A stretch of DNA of 64,000 nucleotides from Mycolicibacterium sp. S2-37 (lineage in GTDB: Bacteria > Actinomycetota > Actinomycetes > Mycobacteriales > Mycobacteriaceae), in contig NZ_JAFEVR010000002.1 of assembly GCF_017352375.1 (NCBI RefSeq), forward strand, positions 124,001-188,000, read 5' to 3'. The translations under genes were made by a program, and so were the position numbers. Under the pieces are notes generated by a model, which saw nothing but the letters and a program-made list of their open reading frames with translations, made no database searches and was not told the origin of the DNA. Numbering within the stretch: position 1 is the first letter of the stretch; each line of letters opens with the position of its first letter. Positions 28,979 to 41,314 of this stretch are shown here, piece after piece.

Positions 28979-30859
28979 CTACTTGAGCGCGCTCGCGATC
29001 GCCGCCGCCAACTCCGGGGAGTCGGACGTCGCGAGGTTCTGATAGCTGCCGCCGGTGGCCTGTGCGACGGCCTCCCAGGTGGCGCGATCCGGATCGTCGC
29101 CGAAGTCGATGACGTTGACGGCCACCGGCCGGGCCTCGTCGAAGGCGTCGCGGATGAACGCCTGCAGTCCGGGGCCGTCGAGCGTCTGGTCGGTGTGCGG
29201 GCCCTGCGTGATGACCGTGACCGAATTGGGCTGTCCGGGACGGAAATCGGCGAGTGCCTGGTTGTACACCAGCCGCAGCGTGGTGAACGACACCGCGCCA
29301 CCGGATGTGGACGCCAATTGGTCGAGGATGGAGGTCAGCGCGGGCCTGCGCTCCGACAGCGGTCCCAGCGGAACCTGGGAGCTGCCCGATGTCGCGTTGA
29401 ACGTCCACAGTCCGACGGCCGATGTCGGCGGCAGCGCCTCGATGCGGGGGATCAGCGCGTTGACCACGTTGCCCATCCGCGAGTTGTCGCCCTCCTGGGC
29501 GGGCATCGCCAGGTCGAGCATGATGGTCGTCGTCGCCCCCTGCGCCGGGGAGGTCAGCGCGTCGGCGATCTTGGCGCGCTGCGCGCTGTCGCCGACCGGC
29601 AACGCGGCGGGTACCGCCGCGAAGTCCACGACGTCGCTCTGCGGCGGGGAGCCGTTGCCGGTGCGGAATCCGGCGGACGCCAGTTCCGACAACCGTGCGG
29701 GATCGCGCATGAAACGGGCGAACTCGCTGGCCGCGGCGATCTGTTCGCGGTCGAGCCAGTCCCCGGCCAGCAGCACCGTCGGATAGTCGGCGGTGGCCGT
29801 CGGCCCGGGCGGCAGCCAGCCCGCCACGGCGTTCTTCGCATCGGGCAGCGACGCGGCCCGGCTGAACAGCTGCTGTTCGGTCAACGGCACGGCGTGCACT
29901 GATGCGGCCGCGGGATCGCCGGATGCCAGCAGCGCGTCCATCGCGGCGTCGGCGGTGTCGGCGCTGAGCTCAGGCGCACCGGCGGCCAGCGTGGTGACCG
30001 CGCCGATCCCGTCGGTGGCCGGAGCGCCCGCGGGTGCAGCCGCCGTGGCGACCGCCTCGGCCGTGAGATACGACGCATCGCTGTCGCCACCGCGGGGCAG
30101 CGCCAGCTTGAGCGACCCCCACCCGGGCAGCCCGAGTCCGTCGAGCGCGGCTGGATTGCTCTGCAGGGCCGGCAGGGTGGACCAGTTCTGCTGCGCCAGT
30201 GCGTCCCGCAGCTGCGGCCGCACCGCGAGCATGACCGGCGAGGTGACCAGGGAGCGGGCGTCGCTGACGGTCTCGGGTCCGGTTGCGGCCTCCAGCCGGG
30301 CCGCCGAGACGCCACTGGCCGGGATCCACAGCGCCGGCCGCTCGCCGAGATCGCCGGGCCAGTCGCCCTGGAAACCGGCGAGCACCTGGCTGGAGCCGGC
30401 CGGACGCACGCCCACCTTCACACAGCGGTCGCCGACCGGGCTCGCCTCGTTGTTGTAGTGGTTCGCCAGCTTCTCGATCTGCTCGGCGATCGACGGGTCG
30501 GCCAGCACCGCGACGTTGAGCTCGCCGCTGACGCACCGCGCGGCGGCGGCGTCGCTGCGGCTGTTCAAGGCATCTCCGAAGAACCGCCAGGCGATCACCG
30601 CGCCGACCACCACCACGACCGCGACCAGCGCCGCGATCACCGGCACGCTCACCCCGCGGCGTTTGGGGGCCAGGCTCCGGTGGCTGCCGGTCCACTCGCC
30701 GCTCTCCCAGCCGCCGGTGCGCTGCGCGCCGGTTGCCGGACCGGACCCACCGGGGGACGAGGCAGGGATGGCCACCGTGGTGTCGTCGGTGTACGACTGC
30801 TCGGGATCGCCCTGGCGGTCGTCGGCATCCTCGGGATCGGGAATGCTGTGTCTACCCAT
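28979..30859 (-). CDS. Membrane-anchored protein with solute-binding-like and VWA-like domains
   Basis: 626 residues. An acidic disordered N-terminus (residues 1-70) is followed by one transmembrane helix (VPVIAALVAVVVVVGAVIAW, about 71-92). An extracytoplasmic region then resembles a periplasmic solute-binding protein (GELNVAVLADPSIAEQIEKLANHYN...). The C-terminal third is a von Willebrand A-like fold (TTIMLDLAMPAQEGDNSRM with an incomplete MIDAS; SVTVITQGPHTD). It corresponds to Rv1836c. The MIDAS lacks the full DxSxS, reading LDLAMPAQ, so metal binding is doubtful. Function unknown; a cell-wall or adhesion role is a guess. It lies downstream of glcB in the same direction with a 110-bp gap. 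Confidence 0.85.
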   Translation of the reverse strand: MGRHSIPDPEDADDRQGDPEQSYTDDTTVAIPASSPGGSGPATGAQRTGGWESGEWTGSHRSLAPKRRGVSVPVIAALVAVVVVVGAVIAWRFFGDALNSRSDAAAARCVSGELNVAVLADPSIAEQIEKLANHYNNEASPVGDRCVKVGVRPAGSSQVLAGFQGDWPGDLGERPALWIPASGVSAARLEAATGPETVSDARSLVTSPVMLAVRPQLRDALAQQNWSTLPALQSNPAALDGLGLPGWGSLKLALPRGGDSDASYLTAEAVATAAAPAGAPATDGIGAVTTLAAGAPELSADTADAAMDALLASGDPAAASVHAVPLTEQQLFSRAASLPDAKNAVAGWLPPGPTATADYPTVLLAGDWLDREQIAAASEFARFMRDPARLSELASAGFRTGNGSPPQSDVVDFAAVPAALPVGDSAQRAKIADALTSPAQGATTTIMLDLAMPAQEGDNSRMGNVVNALIPRIEALPPTSAVGLWTFNATSGSSQVPLGPLSERRPALTSILDQLASTSGGAVSFTTLRLVYNQALADFRPGQPNSVTVITQGPHTDQTLDGPGLQAFIRDAFDEARPVAVNVIDFGDDPDRATWEAVAQATGGSYQNLATSDSPELAAAIASALK

Positions 30860-30922
30860 GCCTACCCATACCTGTCCCCGTACTCGCGTCGTCGCATGGT
30901 CCTCGCTGGGTCATCGGTCAGC

Positions 30923-30953
30923 GCGCTGCGGGCAGTCTAATAGCCCGCTGCGC
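30923..30953 (-). terminator. Possible hairpin terminator after glcB
   Basis: On the minus strand, GCGCAGCGGGC and GCCCGCAGCGC flank a 9-base loop, an 11-bp stem with one mismatch just after the glcB stop. No U-tract follows, which is usual in mycobacteria. It would separate glcB from the downstream membrane-protein gene, but termination is not certain. Confidence 0.4.
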
Positions 30954-30969
30954 AGCCGATTCTGCCGCC

Positions 30970-33159
30970 TCAGCAGCCCGCGACGCCGGCCTTGTACTCG
31001 CGGCGGCGGCGATGCAGGATCGGCTCGGTGTAGCCGTTGGGCTGTGCCCCGCCGGACAGGATCAGCTCTTGCGCGGCCTGGAACGCGATGCTGGCATCGG
31101 GGTCGGTGGCCATCGGCTTGAAATCGGGATCCGAGGCGTTCTGCTCGTCGACCACGGCGGCCATCCGCCGCAGGCTGGCCTTGACGTCCTCTTCGGTGAT
31201 GACGCCGTGGCGCAGCCAGTTCGCCAGCAGCTGGCTGGAGATGCGCAGGGTTGCGCGGTCCTCCATCAGGGCGACGTCGTGGATGTCGGGCACCTTCGAG
31301 CAGCCGACGCCCGCGTCGATCCAGCGCACCACGTAGCCGAGGATCGACTGGCAGTTGTTGTCGACCTCCTCGCGGATCTCCTCGGGCGCCCAGGCCAGCT
31401 CCTTGGCCAGCGGGATGGTGAGCAGCTCGTCGATGGTGGTGCGCTGCTCGCCCTCGAGCTCGCGCTGCACCGCGAACACGTCCACCTGGTGGTAGTGCAT
31501 CGCGTGCAGGGTGGCCGCGGTGGGCGAGGGCACCCACGCCGTGGTGGCGCCCGCCTTGGGCTGGCCGATCTTCTGCTCGACCATGTCGGCCATCAGTTCG
31601 GTCATCGCCCACATGCCCTTGCCGATCTGCGCCCGACCGGACAGCCCGCACGCCAGGCCGACGTCGACGTTCTGGTCCTCGTAGGCCTTGATCCAGGGCT
31701 GGCTCTTCATGGCGCCCTTGCGGATCATCGGACCCGCCTCCATGGAGGTGTGGATCTCGTCGCCGGTGCGGTCGAGGAATCCGGTGTTGATGAACACGAC
31801 GCGCTCCGCGGCCGCCTTGATGCAGGCCTTCAGATTCAGGGTGGTGCGTCGCTCTTCGTCCATGATGCCGACCTTGAGGGTGTTCTGCGGCAGGCCCAGC
31901 ACGTCTTCGACGCGACCGAACAGATCCACCGTGAACGCCACTTCGTCGGGACCGTGCATCTTGGGCTTGACGATGTACACCGAACCGGTCCGGCTGTTGC
32001 GCAGCGGTCCACGGTCCTCGTTCTCCTCCAGGCCGTGCATCGCGATGAGACCCGTGAACAACGCGTCCTGGATACCCTCGTGGATCTCGTTGTCGTCGGA
32101 GTCCACGATGGCGTCGTTGGTCATCAGATGTCCGACGTTGCGCACGAAGAGCAGGCTGCGGCCGGGCAGCGTCACCTCGCCGCCATCCGGCGCGGTGTAG
32201 GTGCGGTCGGTGTTCAGCACGCGGGTGAACGACGAGCCGCCCTTGCTGACCTCTTCGGAGAGGTCACCCCGGTTGAGTCCCAACCAGTTGCGGTAGCCGA
32301 GCACCTTGTCGTCGGCGTCCACCGCGGCGACCGAGTCCTCGAAATCCATGATGGTGGTGACGGCGGACTCCAGCACGACGTCCTTGACGCCGGCCTTGTC
32401 GGTCGAGCCGACGGGGGAGTCCGGATCGATGAGGATCTCGATGTGCAAACCGTTGTTGCGCAACAGGATCGCCGACGGCTGCGCCGGCTCGCCGAGATAT
32501 CCGACGAACTGCTCGGTTGTCGCCAGGCCGGTGGACAGTCCGTCGCCGAGGGTGACCAGCACCTGACCGTCGTCGACGGTGAACCCTTCCGCCTCGGTGT
32601 AGGAGCCGGACGCCAACGGCACGGCGCCGTCGAGGAATTCGCGCGCGTAGGCGATGACCTTGTCGCCGCGGACCCGGTTGTAAGCCGACCCCTTCTCGGC
32701 GCCGTCCTCTTCGCTGATGACGTCGGTGCCGTAGAGCGCGTCGTAGAGCGAACCCCACCGCGCGTTGGCGGCGTTGAGTGCGAACCGGGCGTTGAGGATC
32801 GGCACCACCAGCTGCGGACCCGCGGTCGAGGTGATCTCGTCGTCGACGCCGGTGGTGCTGATGGTGAAGTCGCCGGGATCGGGCTCGAGGTAGCCGATCT
32901 CGGTCAGGAAGCGCTTGTAGTCGTCAGCGTCGTGCGGACCGATGGCGCGCTGGCGGTGCCACTTGTCGATCTGCGCCTGCAGTTCGTCGCGGCGCGCGAG
33001 CAGTTCCTGGTTGCGGGGGGTCAGGTCGGCGACGATCTTGTCGACACCGGACCAGAAGCTGTCCGGATCGAGTCCGGTGCCCGGCAGCGCCTCATCGGTG
33101 ATGAAGTCGTAGAGCACCCTGGCCACGCGCAGGTTTCCCACCTCGACGCGATCAGTCAT
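30970..33159 (-). CDS. glcB: Malate synthase G
   Basis: 729 residues, full length for the G isoform. It condenses glyoxylate and acetyl-CoA to malate in the glyoxylate shunt, used when growing on fatty acids or acetate. Conserved segments: [16 protein letters not shown] with the catalytic/metal acidic residues, [49 protein letters not shown] (metal Glu/Asp region) and [21 protein letters not shown]. The ATG at 33159 has an excellent GAGGAGG site. It corresponds to Rv1837c. In M. tuberculosis the enzyme is also found on the surface, but this sequence shows no export signal. Confidence 0.97.
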   Translation of the reverse strand: MTDRVEVGNLRVARVLYDFITDEALPGTGLDPDSFWSGVDKIVADLTPRNQELLARRDELQAQIDKWHRQRAIGPHDADDYKRFLTEIGYLEPDPGDFTISTTGVDDEITSTAGPQLVVPILNARFALNAANARWGSLYDALYGTDVISEEDGAEKGSAYNRVRGDKVIAYAREFLDGAVPLASGSYTEAEGFTVDDGQVLVTLGDGLSTGLATTEQFVGYLGEPAQPSAILLRNNGLHIEILIDPDSPVGSTDKAGVKDVVLESAVTTIMDFEDSVAAVDADDKVLGYRNWLGLNRGDLSEEVSKGGSSFTRVLNTDRTYTAPDGGEVTLPGRSLLFVRNVGHLMTNDAIVDSDDNEIHEGIQDALFTGLIAMHGLEENEDRGPLRNSRTGSVYIVKPKMHGPDEVAFTVDLFGRVEDVLGLPQNTLKVGIMDEERRTTLNLKACIKAAAERVVFINTGFLDRTGDEIHTSMEAGPMIRKGAMKSQPWIKAYEDQNVDVGLACGLSGRAQIGKGMWAMTELMADMVEQKIGQPKAGATTAWVPSPTAATLHAMHYHQVDVFAVQRELEGEQRTTIDELLTIPLAKELAWAPEEIREEVDNNCQSILGYVVRWIDAGVGCSKVPDIHDVALMEDRATLRISSQLLANWLRHGVITEEDVKASLRRMAAVVDEQNASDPDFKPMATDPDASIAFQAAQELILSGGAQPNGYTEPILHRRRREYKAGVAGC

Positions 33160-33217
33160 CGTTGCCTCCTCGGCCGTCTTTCCCGCGTACCATCCGGCAC
33201 GCCGCCGTCGATCCAGC

Positions 33218-34138
33218 TTACCCGCGGGTAATCAGGCCGAATCCCTCGTCCGCCACGGGATCGTGGCCGAGTTCGTGGCCGGCTTCCGCCGCGGCGAGAA
33301 GCGCGTCACATCGGGCCGCCAGTGTGGCCCGCAGCGGCCTCGCGCGCGCCGCGATGTCCTGCTGGATACGGACGTATTCCGCACGACCCGCAGGCGTCTC
33401 GACCGGGATCGGGTCGAACCCGTGCTCGCGGAGGTCATAGGGGCTGGCGCGCATGTCCAGGACGCGGGCGTCGGCGGCCAGTTCGAGGCAGTCGAACGTC
33501 GATTCGGCCGGCACCAGCGGACCGAGTTTGTAGGACCACTTGTAGAGATCCATCGCAGCGTGCAGGCAACCCGGCTGCTCGGTGTCGGCCTGCCGATCCC
33601 GGCTCAGCGGTTCGGCGTTGCGCGCCGCGGCAGGCTCGGTGAAGAAGCGGTAGGCGTCGAAGTGGCTGCAGCGCAACGGCATCGAATCCACGACCGCATC
33701 GGTGCCCGCGGCGCCCAGCCGCAGCGGCACCGCGTCGTGCCGCACCTCCGGCGCCCGGTAGACCATCGCCCACTCGTGTAGTCCGAAACAGTTGAGCCGG
33801 GGCGGCCGGTTCGCGGTCGCATGCAGCAGGCCGGCCACGAAGCGGACCGTCTCGAGGCGGCCACGCAGGTGCCCGGCGGTGACGGCCACCCCGCCCGGCA
33901 CGGCGCCGTAACCGCTGCGGCCCAGGTAGCGCCGCGCTGCCGGCCCGCCGAGGGTGACGCCGAATCCGGGGTGCCAGCGGCGCAGCTGTCGTGGCCGCAG
34001 GCTGTAGTAGGTGAACAGGAAGTCCCAGACCGGATGGTTCTCGCCGGTACGGCGCCGGGCGAGGTGCGGCGCGCAGAACGCGTCGACGCGTTCGGCGTGG
34101 GCGCCCTCCCGACGCGTCCACACCGCCTCGTCGAGCAT
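33218..34138 (-). CDS. Conserved protein, often labelled 3-methyladenine DNA glycosylase
   Basis: 306 residues from the ATG at 34138, whose A overlaps the TGA of the upstream CNNM gene (TGATG), so the three genes to 36554 form one translationally coupled unit. Motifs include [27 protein letters not shown] near residue 40, [26 protein letters not shown] and [12 protein letters not shown]. Actinobacterial homologues carry the name 3-methyladenine DNA glycosylase, but I see neither a helix-hairpin-helix nor an AAG-type fold, so the label looks unsupported. The many His, Cys, Trp and Tyr residues in conserved blocks suggest an enzyme, possibly metal-dependent. Function unknown. Confidence 0.75.
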   Translation of the reverse strand: MLDEAVWTRREGAHAERVDAFCAPHLARRRTGENHPVWDFLFTYYSLRPRQLRRWHPGFGVTLGGPAARRYLGRSGYGAVPGGVAVTAGHLRGRLETVRFVAGLLHATANRPPRLNCFGLHEWAMVYRAPEVRHDAVPLRLGAAGTDAVVDSMPLRCSHFDAYRFFTEPAAARNAEPLSRDRQADTEQPGCLHAAMDLYKWSYKLGPLVPAESTFDCLELAADARVLDMRASPYDLREHGFDPIPVETPAGRAEYVRIQQDIAARARPLRATLAARCDALLAAAEAGHELGHDPVADEGFGLITRG

Positions 34139-35186
34139 CACACCCGGTGCGTCCCGTCCCGGACGGTGCCCACCAGATCCTCGACCAGGTCCTCCAGCGC
34201 GACCATCGCGGTCACCTTGCCGTCGTCGGTGACCAGGGCGAGGTGGCTGTTGAGCCGGCGTAGCCGGGTGAGCGCCTCGGGCAGCGGCAGCGAGGCCGGC
34301 AACTGGGGCAGCGGGCGCACCGCCGACCGGTCCACCACCGCGTCGGGGTCGTCGACCAGGGTCAGTACGTCCTTGATGTGCAAATAGCCGATGAACCGGC
34401 CGGACGGCGCCGCCACCGGGAAACGGGAATACCCCGTCTCGGCCAGCGCCCGTTCGACCTCGCCCACGGTCGGGCCGCTGTTCTCGTCGGCGACCGGGAT
34501 CGTGTGAATGGTGTCCAGCGGCATCGCGACGTCGCGGACGGCGCGGTTGCGGATCTGCAGCGCACGGGTCAGCCGGGTGTGCTCCTCCCGGTCGAGCAGC
34601 CCCACCGAGACCGACTCGGCGATCATCTCCGACAGTTCGACGGTCGAGACGTTGACGTCGAGCTCGTCTTTCGGCTCCACCCCGCACGCGCGCAGGGTGG
34701 CGTTGGCGCACCAGTTGTAGAACGCGATGAACGGTCGAGCAGCCCTGATGTAGACCAGGTAGATCGGGATCAGCAGCATGGCCGCCGATTCGGGGCCCGC
34801 GATCGCGATGTTCTTGGGCACCATCTCGCCCAGCAGCACGTGCAGGGTCACCACCACGCTCAGCGCGACGACGAACGACACTGTGTGCAGGATGGCGTCG
34901 GGGATGCCCAGCAGCCCGAACGGCTTCTCCAGTAGATGCGCGACCGCGGGCTCGCCGACCCGGCCGAGCAGGATCGAGCAGATGGTGATGCCCAGCTGCG
35001 ATCCGGCCAGCATCAGCGAGAGGTGCTCGCCGGCCCTTATCACGGTCACCGCACTGTTCTTGCCCTGTTCGGCCATCGCCTCGAGGCGGTCGCGGCGGGC
35101 CGAGATCAGCGCGAACTCCGAGGCCACGAAGAACGCGTTGAGCGCGAGCAGCAGCAGGGTCAGCAGCACGCCGAACAGGTCGCCGC

Positions 35187-35190
<4 letters not shown>
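34138..35190 (-). CDS. CNNM/CorC-type membrane protein with CBS domains (shorter partner)
   Basis: 350 residues. The N-terminal DUF21/CNNM domain has about four hydrophobic segments ([63 protein letters not shown]). Paired CBS domains follow ([16 protein letters not shown]... and the second ending [15 protein letters not shown]). Relatives transport or sense Mg2+ and other divalent cations. It matches Rv1841c. It starts inside the last bases of the longer paralogue (ATGA overlap at 35187), suggesting that the two form a heteromer. It lacks the C-terminal CorC_HlyC domain that its partner has. Confidence 0.9.
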
Positions 35191-36554
<1,364 letters not shown>

Positions 36555-36683
36555 CGCGCCGTGTCCCGAGTGCCGGGCCGCGAGCCCGGCCGACTAGGGG
36601 AGGGTTCGGCGTCGGGTGCCTGCGGCACGTTTTCCCTTCAGGGTTCGGTGGTCAGCGGGAAACCACAATGGTAGCGCCAGGAC

Positions 36684-38195
<1,512 letters not shown>

Positions 38196-39656
38196 TCAGA
38201 CCTCGATCTCGCTGTGGTCGCCGCTCCACAGGGTGTGGAAGCGCTTGTCGCGGTCGGTGTCGATGCGGCCGTAGGTGTGGGCGCCGAAGAAGTCGCGCAG
38301 GCCCTGGGTGAGGGCGGCGGGCAGCCGCTCGGTACGCAGTCCGTCGTAGTAGGACAGCGCGGAGCTGAAACCCGGAATCGGGATGCCCAGCTCGGTCGCC
38401 TTCACCACGACGCGCCGCCAGCTGTCGATGGCGTTCTCGATCGCATCCCGGAAGTACGGCGCGGCGATCAGCGTTGGCAGATCGGCGTCGTCGTCGAACG
38501 CCTCCTTGATGCGGTTGAGGAACTTGGCCCGGATGATGCAGCCGCCGCGCCAGATGGTCGCCATGTCGCCGGGGGTGATGTCCCAGTCGTACTCGGCGCT
38601 GCCGGCCTGGATCTGATTGAAACCCTGCGCGTAGGCGATGATCTTCGAGGCGTACAGCGCCTGACGGATGTCTTCGACGAATTGTGCTGCGTCTTGGGGC
38701 TTTTCGCCGAGATCACCGGACGCCAGGCCGGTGGTGGCCTTGCGCTGGGCCACCGATCCCGACAGAGCGCGGGCGAACACCGCCTCGGCGATGCCGGTGA
38801 CTGGCACCCCGAGATCGAGCGCCGACTTCACCGTCCAGCGGCCGGTGCCCTTCTGCTCGGCCTCGTCGAGGATGAGGTCGACCAGCGGCTTGCCGGTCTT
38901 GGCGTCGTTCTGACGCAGCACCTTGGCGGTGATCTCGACGAGGAAGCTGTCCAGATCGCCTTTGTTCCACTCGTCGAACACGTCGGCGATCTCGCCCGCC
39001 GACTTGCCGAGCCCGTCGCGCAGCAACTGGTAGGCCTCCCCGATGAGCTGCATGTCGGAGTACTCGATGCCGTTGTGCACCATCTTCACGAAGTGGCCGG
39101 CGCCGTCGGGCCCGATGTGGGTGCAGCACGGCACGCCGTCGACGTGCGCCGAGATCTCCTCGAGCAGCGGGCCGAGGCTCTTGTAGGACTCCGCGGGGCC
39201 GCCCGGCATGATCGACGGGCCGTTGAGCGCACCCTCCTCGCCACCGGAGATGCCGGCGCCGACGAAATGCAGACCGCGTTCGCGGATCGCCTTCTCGCGG
39301 CGGATGGTGTCGGTGTAGAGCGCGTTGCCGCCGTCGATGATGATGTCGCCTTCTTCCATCGCATCGGCGAGCTCGTTGATGACCGCGTCGGTGGGGTCCC
39401 CGGCCTTGACCATGATGATCACCCGCCGCGGCTTCTCCAGTGCGGCGAGGAACTCCTCGATGGTTTCGCTGCGGACGAACGCGCCCTCCGAACCGTGCTG
39501 CTCGAGCAGCGCGTCGGTCTTGGCGACGGACCGGTTGTGCAGGGCGACGGTGTACCCGTGCCTGGCGAAGTTGCGGGCCAGGTTGGATCCCATCACGGCC
39601 AGCCCGGTGACGCCGATCTGTGCGGTGCCGGCGGTGGAATCATCGGAGTCGCTCAT
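38196..39656 (-). CDS. gnd: 6-phosphogluconate dehydrogenase, NADP-dependent (decarboxylating)
   Basis: 486 residues, the long homodimeric form. It converts 6-phosphogluconate to ribulose 5-phosphate and CO2 with NADPH in the pentose phosphate pathway. The Rossmann motif is GVTGLAVMGSNLARNFARHG, and HNRSVAKT provides the NADP-2'-phosphate contacts. GAGISGGEEGALNGPSIMPGG, HFVKMVHNGIEYSDMQLIGE (catalytic Lys) and CIIRAKFLNRI complete the site. It corresponds to Rv1844c (gnd1). Its ATG has a weak AAAGGCTG site. Its product could meet the pentose-phosphate intermediates expected from the polyol operon at the end of the window. Confidence 0.96.
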   Translation of the reverse strand: MSDSDDSTAGTAQIGVTGLAVMGSNLARNFARHGYTVALHNRSVAKTDALLEQHGSEGAFVRSETIEEFLAALEKPRRVIIMVKAGDPTDAVINELADAMEEGDIIIDGGNALYTDTIRREKAIRERGLHFVGAGISGGEEGALNGPSIMPGGPAESYKSLGPLLEEISAHVDGVPCCTHIGPDGAGHFVKMVHNGIEYSDMQLIGEAYQLLRDGLGKSAGEIADVFDEWNKGDLDSFLVEITAKVLRQNDAKTGKPLVDLILDEAEQKGTGRWTVKSALDLGVPVTGIAEAVFARALSGSVAQRKATTGLASGDLGEKPQDAAQFVEDIRQALYASKIIAYAQGFNQIQAGSAEYDWDITPGDMATIWRGGCIIRAKFLNRIKEAFDDDADLPTLIAAPYFRDAIENAIDSWRRVVVKATELGIPIPGFSSALSYYDGLRTERLPAALTQGLRDFFGAHTYGRIDTDRDKRFHTLWSGDHSEIEV

Positions 39657-39720
39657 ACGGCAGCCTTTCGTTGTTTGGTTGTCACGCAGGGGTGTTCGGC
39701 GTCCGAAGAATCTCAGCTGC

Positions 39721-40671
39721 CTAGAGGGTGAAGAGCCGGTGCAGTTCGGTCAGCCACGGGACCGCGACTGCCAGCGTCGGCACCACCAGCACCGTTGCCG
39801 CGGCCAGATACGCGCCGACGGCGAGGAACGGGCTGTTGGGCCGGCCGCCGAGGCGGCGTACCCGGATGACCGTGGTCGGGCCGCCTGCGGCCATCGCGCC
39901 CGACGGGGTACGCCCCGAGGCGCAGGCCACCAGTGCACGGGCCAGGGGTGTGCGTCCGGCGGTGCGCACCGCCGCGTCGTCGGCCAGCATCTCGACGAGC
40001 AGTCGCACCGCATCCAGCGCGCTGCCGCTGCGGACGAACCGGGGGAACGCGGAGTGCAGTGCGGTGAACATCTCGAGCACCAGATCATGACGGGCGCGCA
40101 GGTGGGCGCGCTCGTGGGTGAGGATGGCGGTGACCTCGGTGTCGGTGAGCGTGTTGAGGGCGCCCTCGCTCAGCACGACGCGGCTGCGGACGCCCGGCAG
40201 GCAGTAGGCCAGTGGCTGGGCCACCTCCAGGACGCGCAGCCCGGAGGCGCGGCGGCACGGTTGACTCGACACCGCGCTGCGGGACAGCCCCAGCAGGTCG
40301 ACCACCATGCGATGGTGTGCACGCCTGCGGCGGGTGGCCACCGCGACCTGTACCACCGACAGGATCAACCGCGCTCCGATGAGCAGGGTGAGGGTGAAGA
40401 CGACGACGTAGAGCACCCACAGCGGCCACCCCAGCGCGTCGATCTCACTGGTGACGGTCGCGGTGGGCCGGCCGTCTGATCCCGGGACGAAAAGCCTGCT
40501 CGCGATGGCGATTCCGGCGGAGAACGCCGACAATACGGCGGCCAGTGCAACGGACTGCCACAGCACGATGGCCGCACGTGGTGCGCGCATCGTCCATGAC
40601 GCCCGCGCCAGCAGCGCGGGCACCGGCCCGACGAGGGCCAGCGCCAGGAGGGTGAATGCCAGCGCGGACAC
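39721..40671 (-). CDS. blaR: BlaR-type M56-family membrane metallopeptidase
   Basis: 316 residues with about four to five hydrophobic segments and a zinc-protease motif HERAH (LTHERAHLRARHDLVLEMF), as in the M56 peptidase domain of BlaR/MecR. It lacks the C-terminal penicillin-binding sensor domain of staphylococcal BlaR, as does its orthologue Rv1845c. In M. tuberculosis this protease is thought to act with BlaI. It follows blaI with a 14-bp gap and is transcribed from the blaI promoter. What signal it senses without a beta-lactam-binding domain is unclear. Confidence 0.88.
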   Translation of the reverse strand: MSALAFTLLALALVGPVPALLARASWTMRAPRAAIVLWQSVALAAVLSAFSAGIAIASRLFVPGSDGRPTATVTSEIDALGWPLWVLYVVVFTLTLLIGARLILSVVQVAVATRRRRAHHRMVVDLLGLSRSAVSSQPCRRASGLRVLEVAQPLAYCLPGVRSRVVLSEGALNTLTDTEVTAILTHERAHLRARHDLVLEMFTALHSAFPRFVRSGSALDAVRLLVEMLADDAAVRTAGRTPLARALVACASGRTPSGAMAAGGPTTVIRVRRLGGRPNSPFLAVGAYLAAATVLVVPTLAVAVPWLTELHRLFTL

Positions 40672-40685
40672 CCCCTGATTGTCCC

Positions 40686-41102
40686 TCAGTTGGTACCCGG
40701 ATTGCCAGCTGACTGCCCGAGGTGGTCCTTGCTCTCGAGTTCGGCCAGCGCGCGGCGCAGCGCGGCGGCCTCGTCGGCGCCGACGCGCTCGACGAAGTGG
40801 ACCAGTGCGGCCTCTCGGCTGCCCGAGTCCGCGGCCTGGTCGAGCGCATCCACCATCAGGCCGGCGACCAGCTCGTCACGACCGTGGGTGGGGGCGTACC
40901 GGTGGGCGCGGTCGTCGCGGTGCTGCACCACCAGATTCTTCTTCGCCAGCCGCTGCAGCACGGTCATGATCGTGGTGTAGGCCAGATCGCGGCGTATCGC
41001 CAGCGCCTCGTGCACCTGCCGCACGGTCTGCGGTTCGTGCGCGGACCACAGGTGGTCCATCACCTCACGTTCCAGTTCGCCGAGGCGCGTCAATTTGGCC
41101 AT
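40686..41102 (-). CDS. blaI: BlaI/MecI-family repressor
   Basis: 138 residues. Winged-helix DNA-binding domain: LGELEREVMDHLWSAHEPQTVRQVHEAL and DLAYTTIMTVLQRLAKKNLVVQHRDDRAHRY, the BlaI/MecI signature. A C-terminal dimerisation helix region follows (residues 80-125). It corresponds to Rv1846c, which in M. tuberculosis represses blaC, its own operon and ATP synthase genes and is released in response to beta-lactams through BlaR. GTACTAC half-sites just upstream of its start look like its own operator. It is the first gene of the blaI-blaR operon. Confidence 0.94.
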   Translation of the reverse strand: MAKLTRLGELEREVMDHLWSAHEPQTVRQVHEALAIRRDLAYTTIMTVLQRLAKKNLVVQHRDDRAHRYAPTHGRDELVAGLMVDALDQAADSGSREAALVHFVERVGADEAAALRRALAELESKDHLGQSAGNPGTN

Positions 41103-41122
41103 ATCCGTTCATCTCCTGAGCA

Positions 41123-41151
41123 GTAGAACCAGAGTACTACGGTCGTACTAC
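41123..41151. promoter_or_regulatory. Probable BlaI operator (ACTAC/GTAG half-sites)
   Basis: The 29 bases upstream of blaI hold one GTAG (41123-41126) and two GTACTAC copies (41134-41140 and 41145-41151), an 11-base-phased direct repeat with an inverted partner. BlaI/MecI operators consist of TACTAC-like half-sites. The site would give autoregulation and possibly affect the divergent iron-box gene. Confidence 0.6.
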
Positions 41152-41270
41152 CGTGCGTCGTATCTGATGCCGAGAAGCAACAGTCTCCGCCGTCCCGCGC
41201 ATTCCCGCAGTGTTCGCCTTCGAGTCCTGTGAAACGAGTCACAGCCTCCGGGACGGTATTTGCGTCTCAC

Positions 41271-41289
41271 TATAGTAAGGCTAACCTAA
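41271..41289. promoter_or_regulatory. IdeR-type iron box with overlapping -10 element
   Basis: TATAGTAAGGCTAACCTAA agrees at 15 of 19 positions with the iron box TTAGGTTAGGCTAACCTAA; the right half matches fully. Its first six bases, TATAGT, are a good -10 hexamer. Iron-loaded IdeR would block this promoter, so the downstream gene should be induced on iron limitation. Confidence 0.75.
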
Positions 41290-41314
41290 CCCCCATGAGT
41301 TCCTGGGAGACGCA

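Noticed and set aside
30733..33231. 832-codon plus-strand open frame opposite glcB
   Set aside because: Antisense shadow of malate synthase G; no start signal and no domain.
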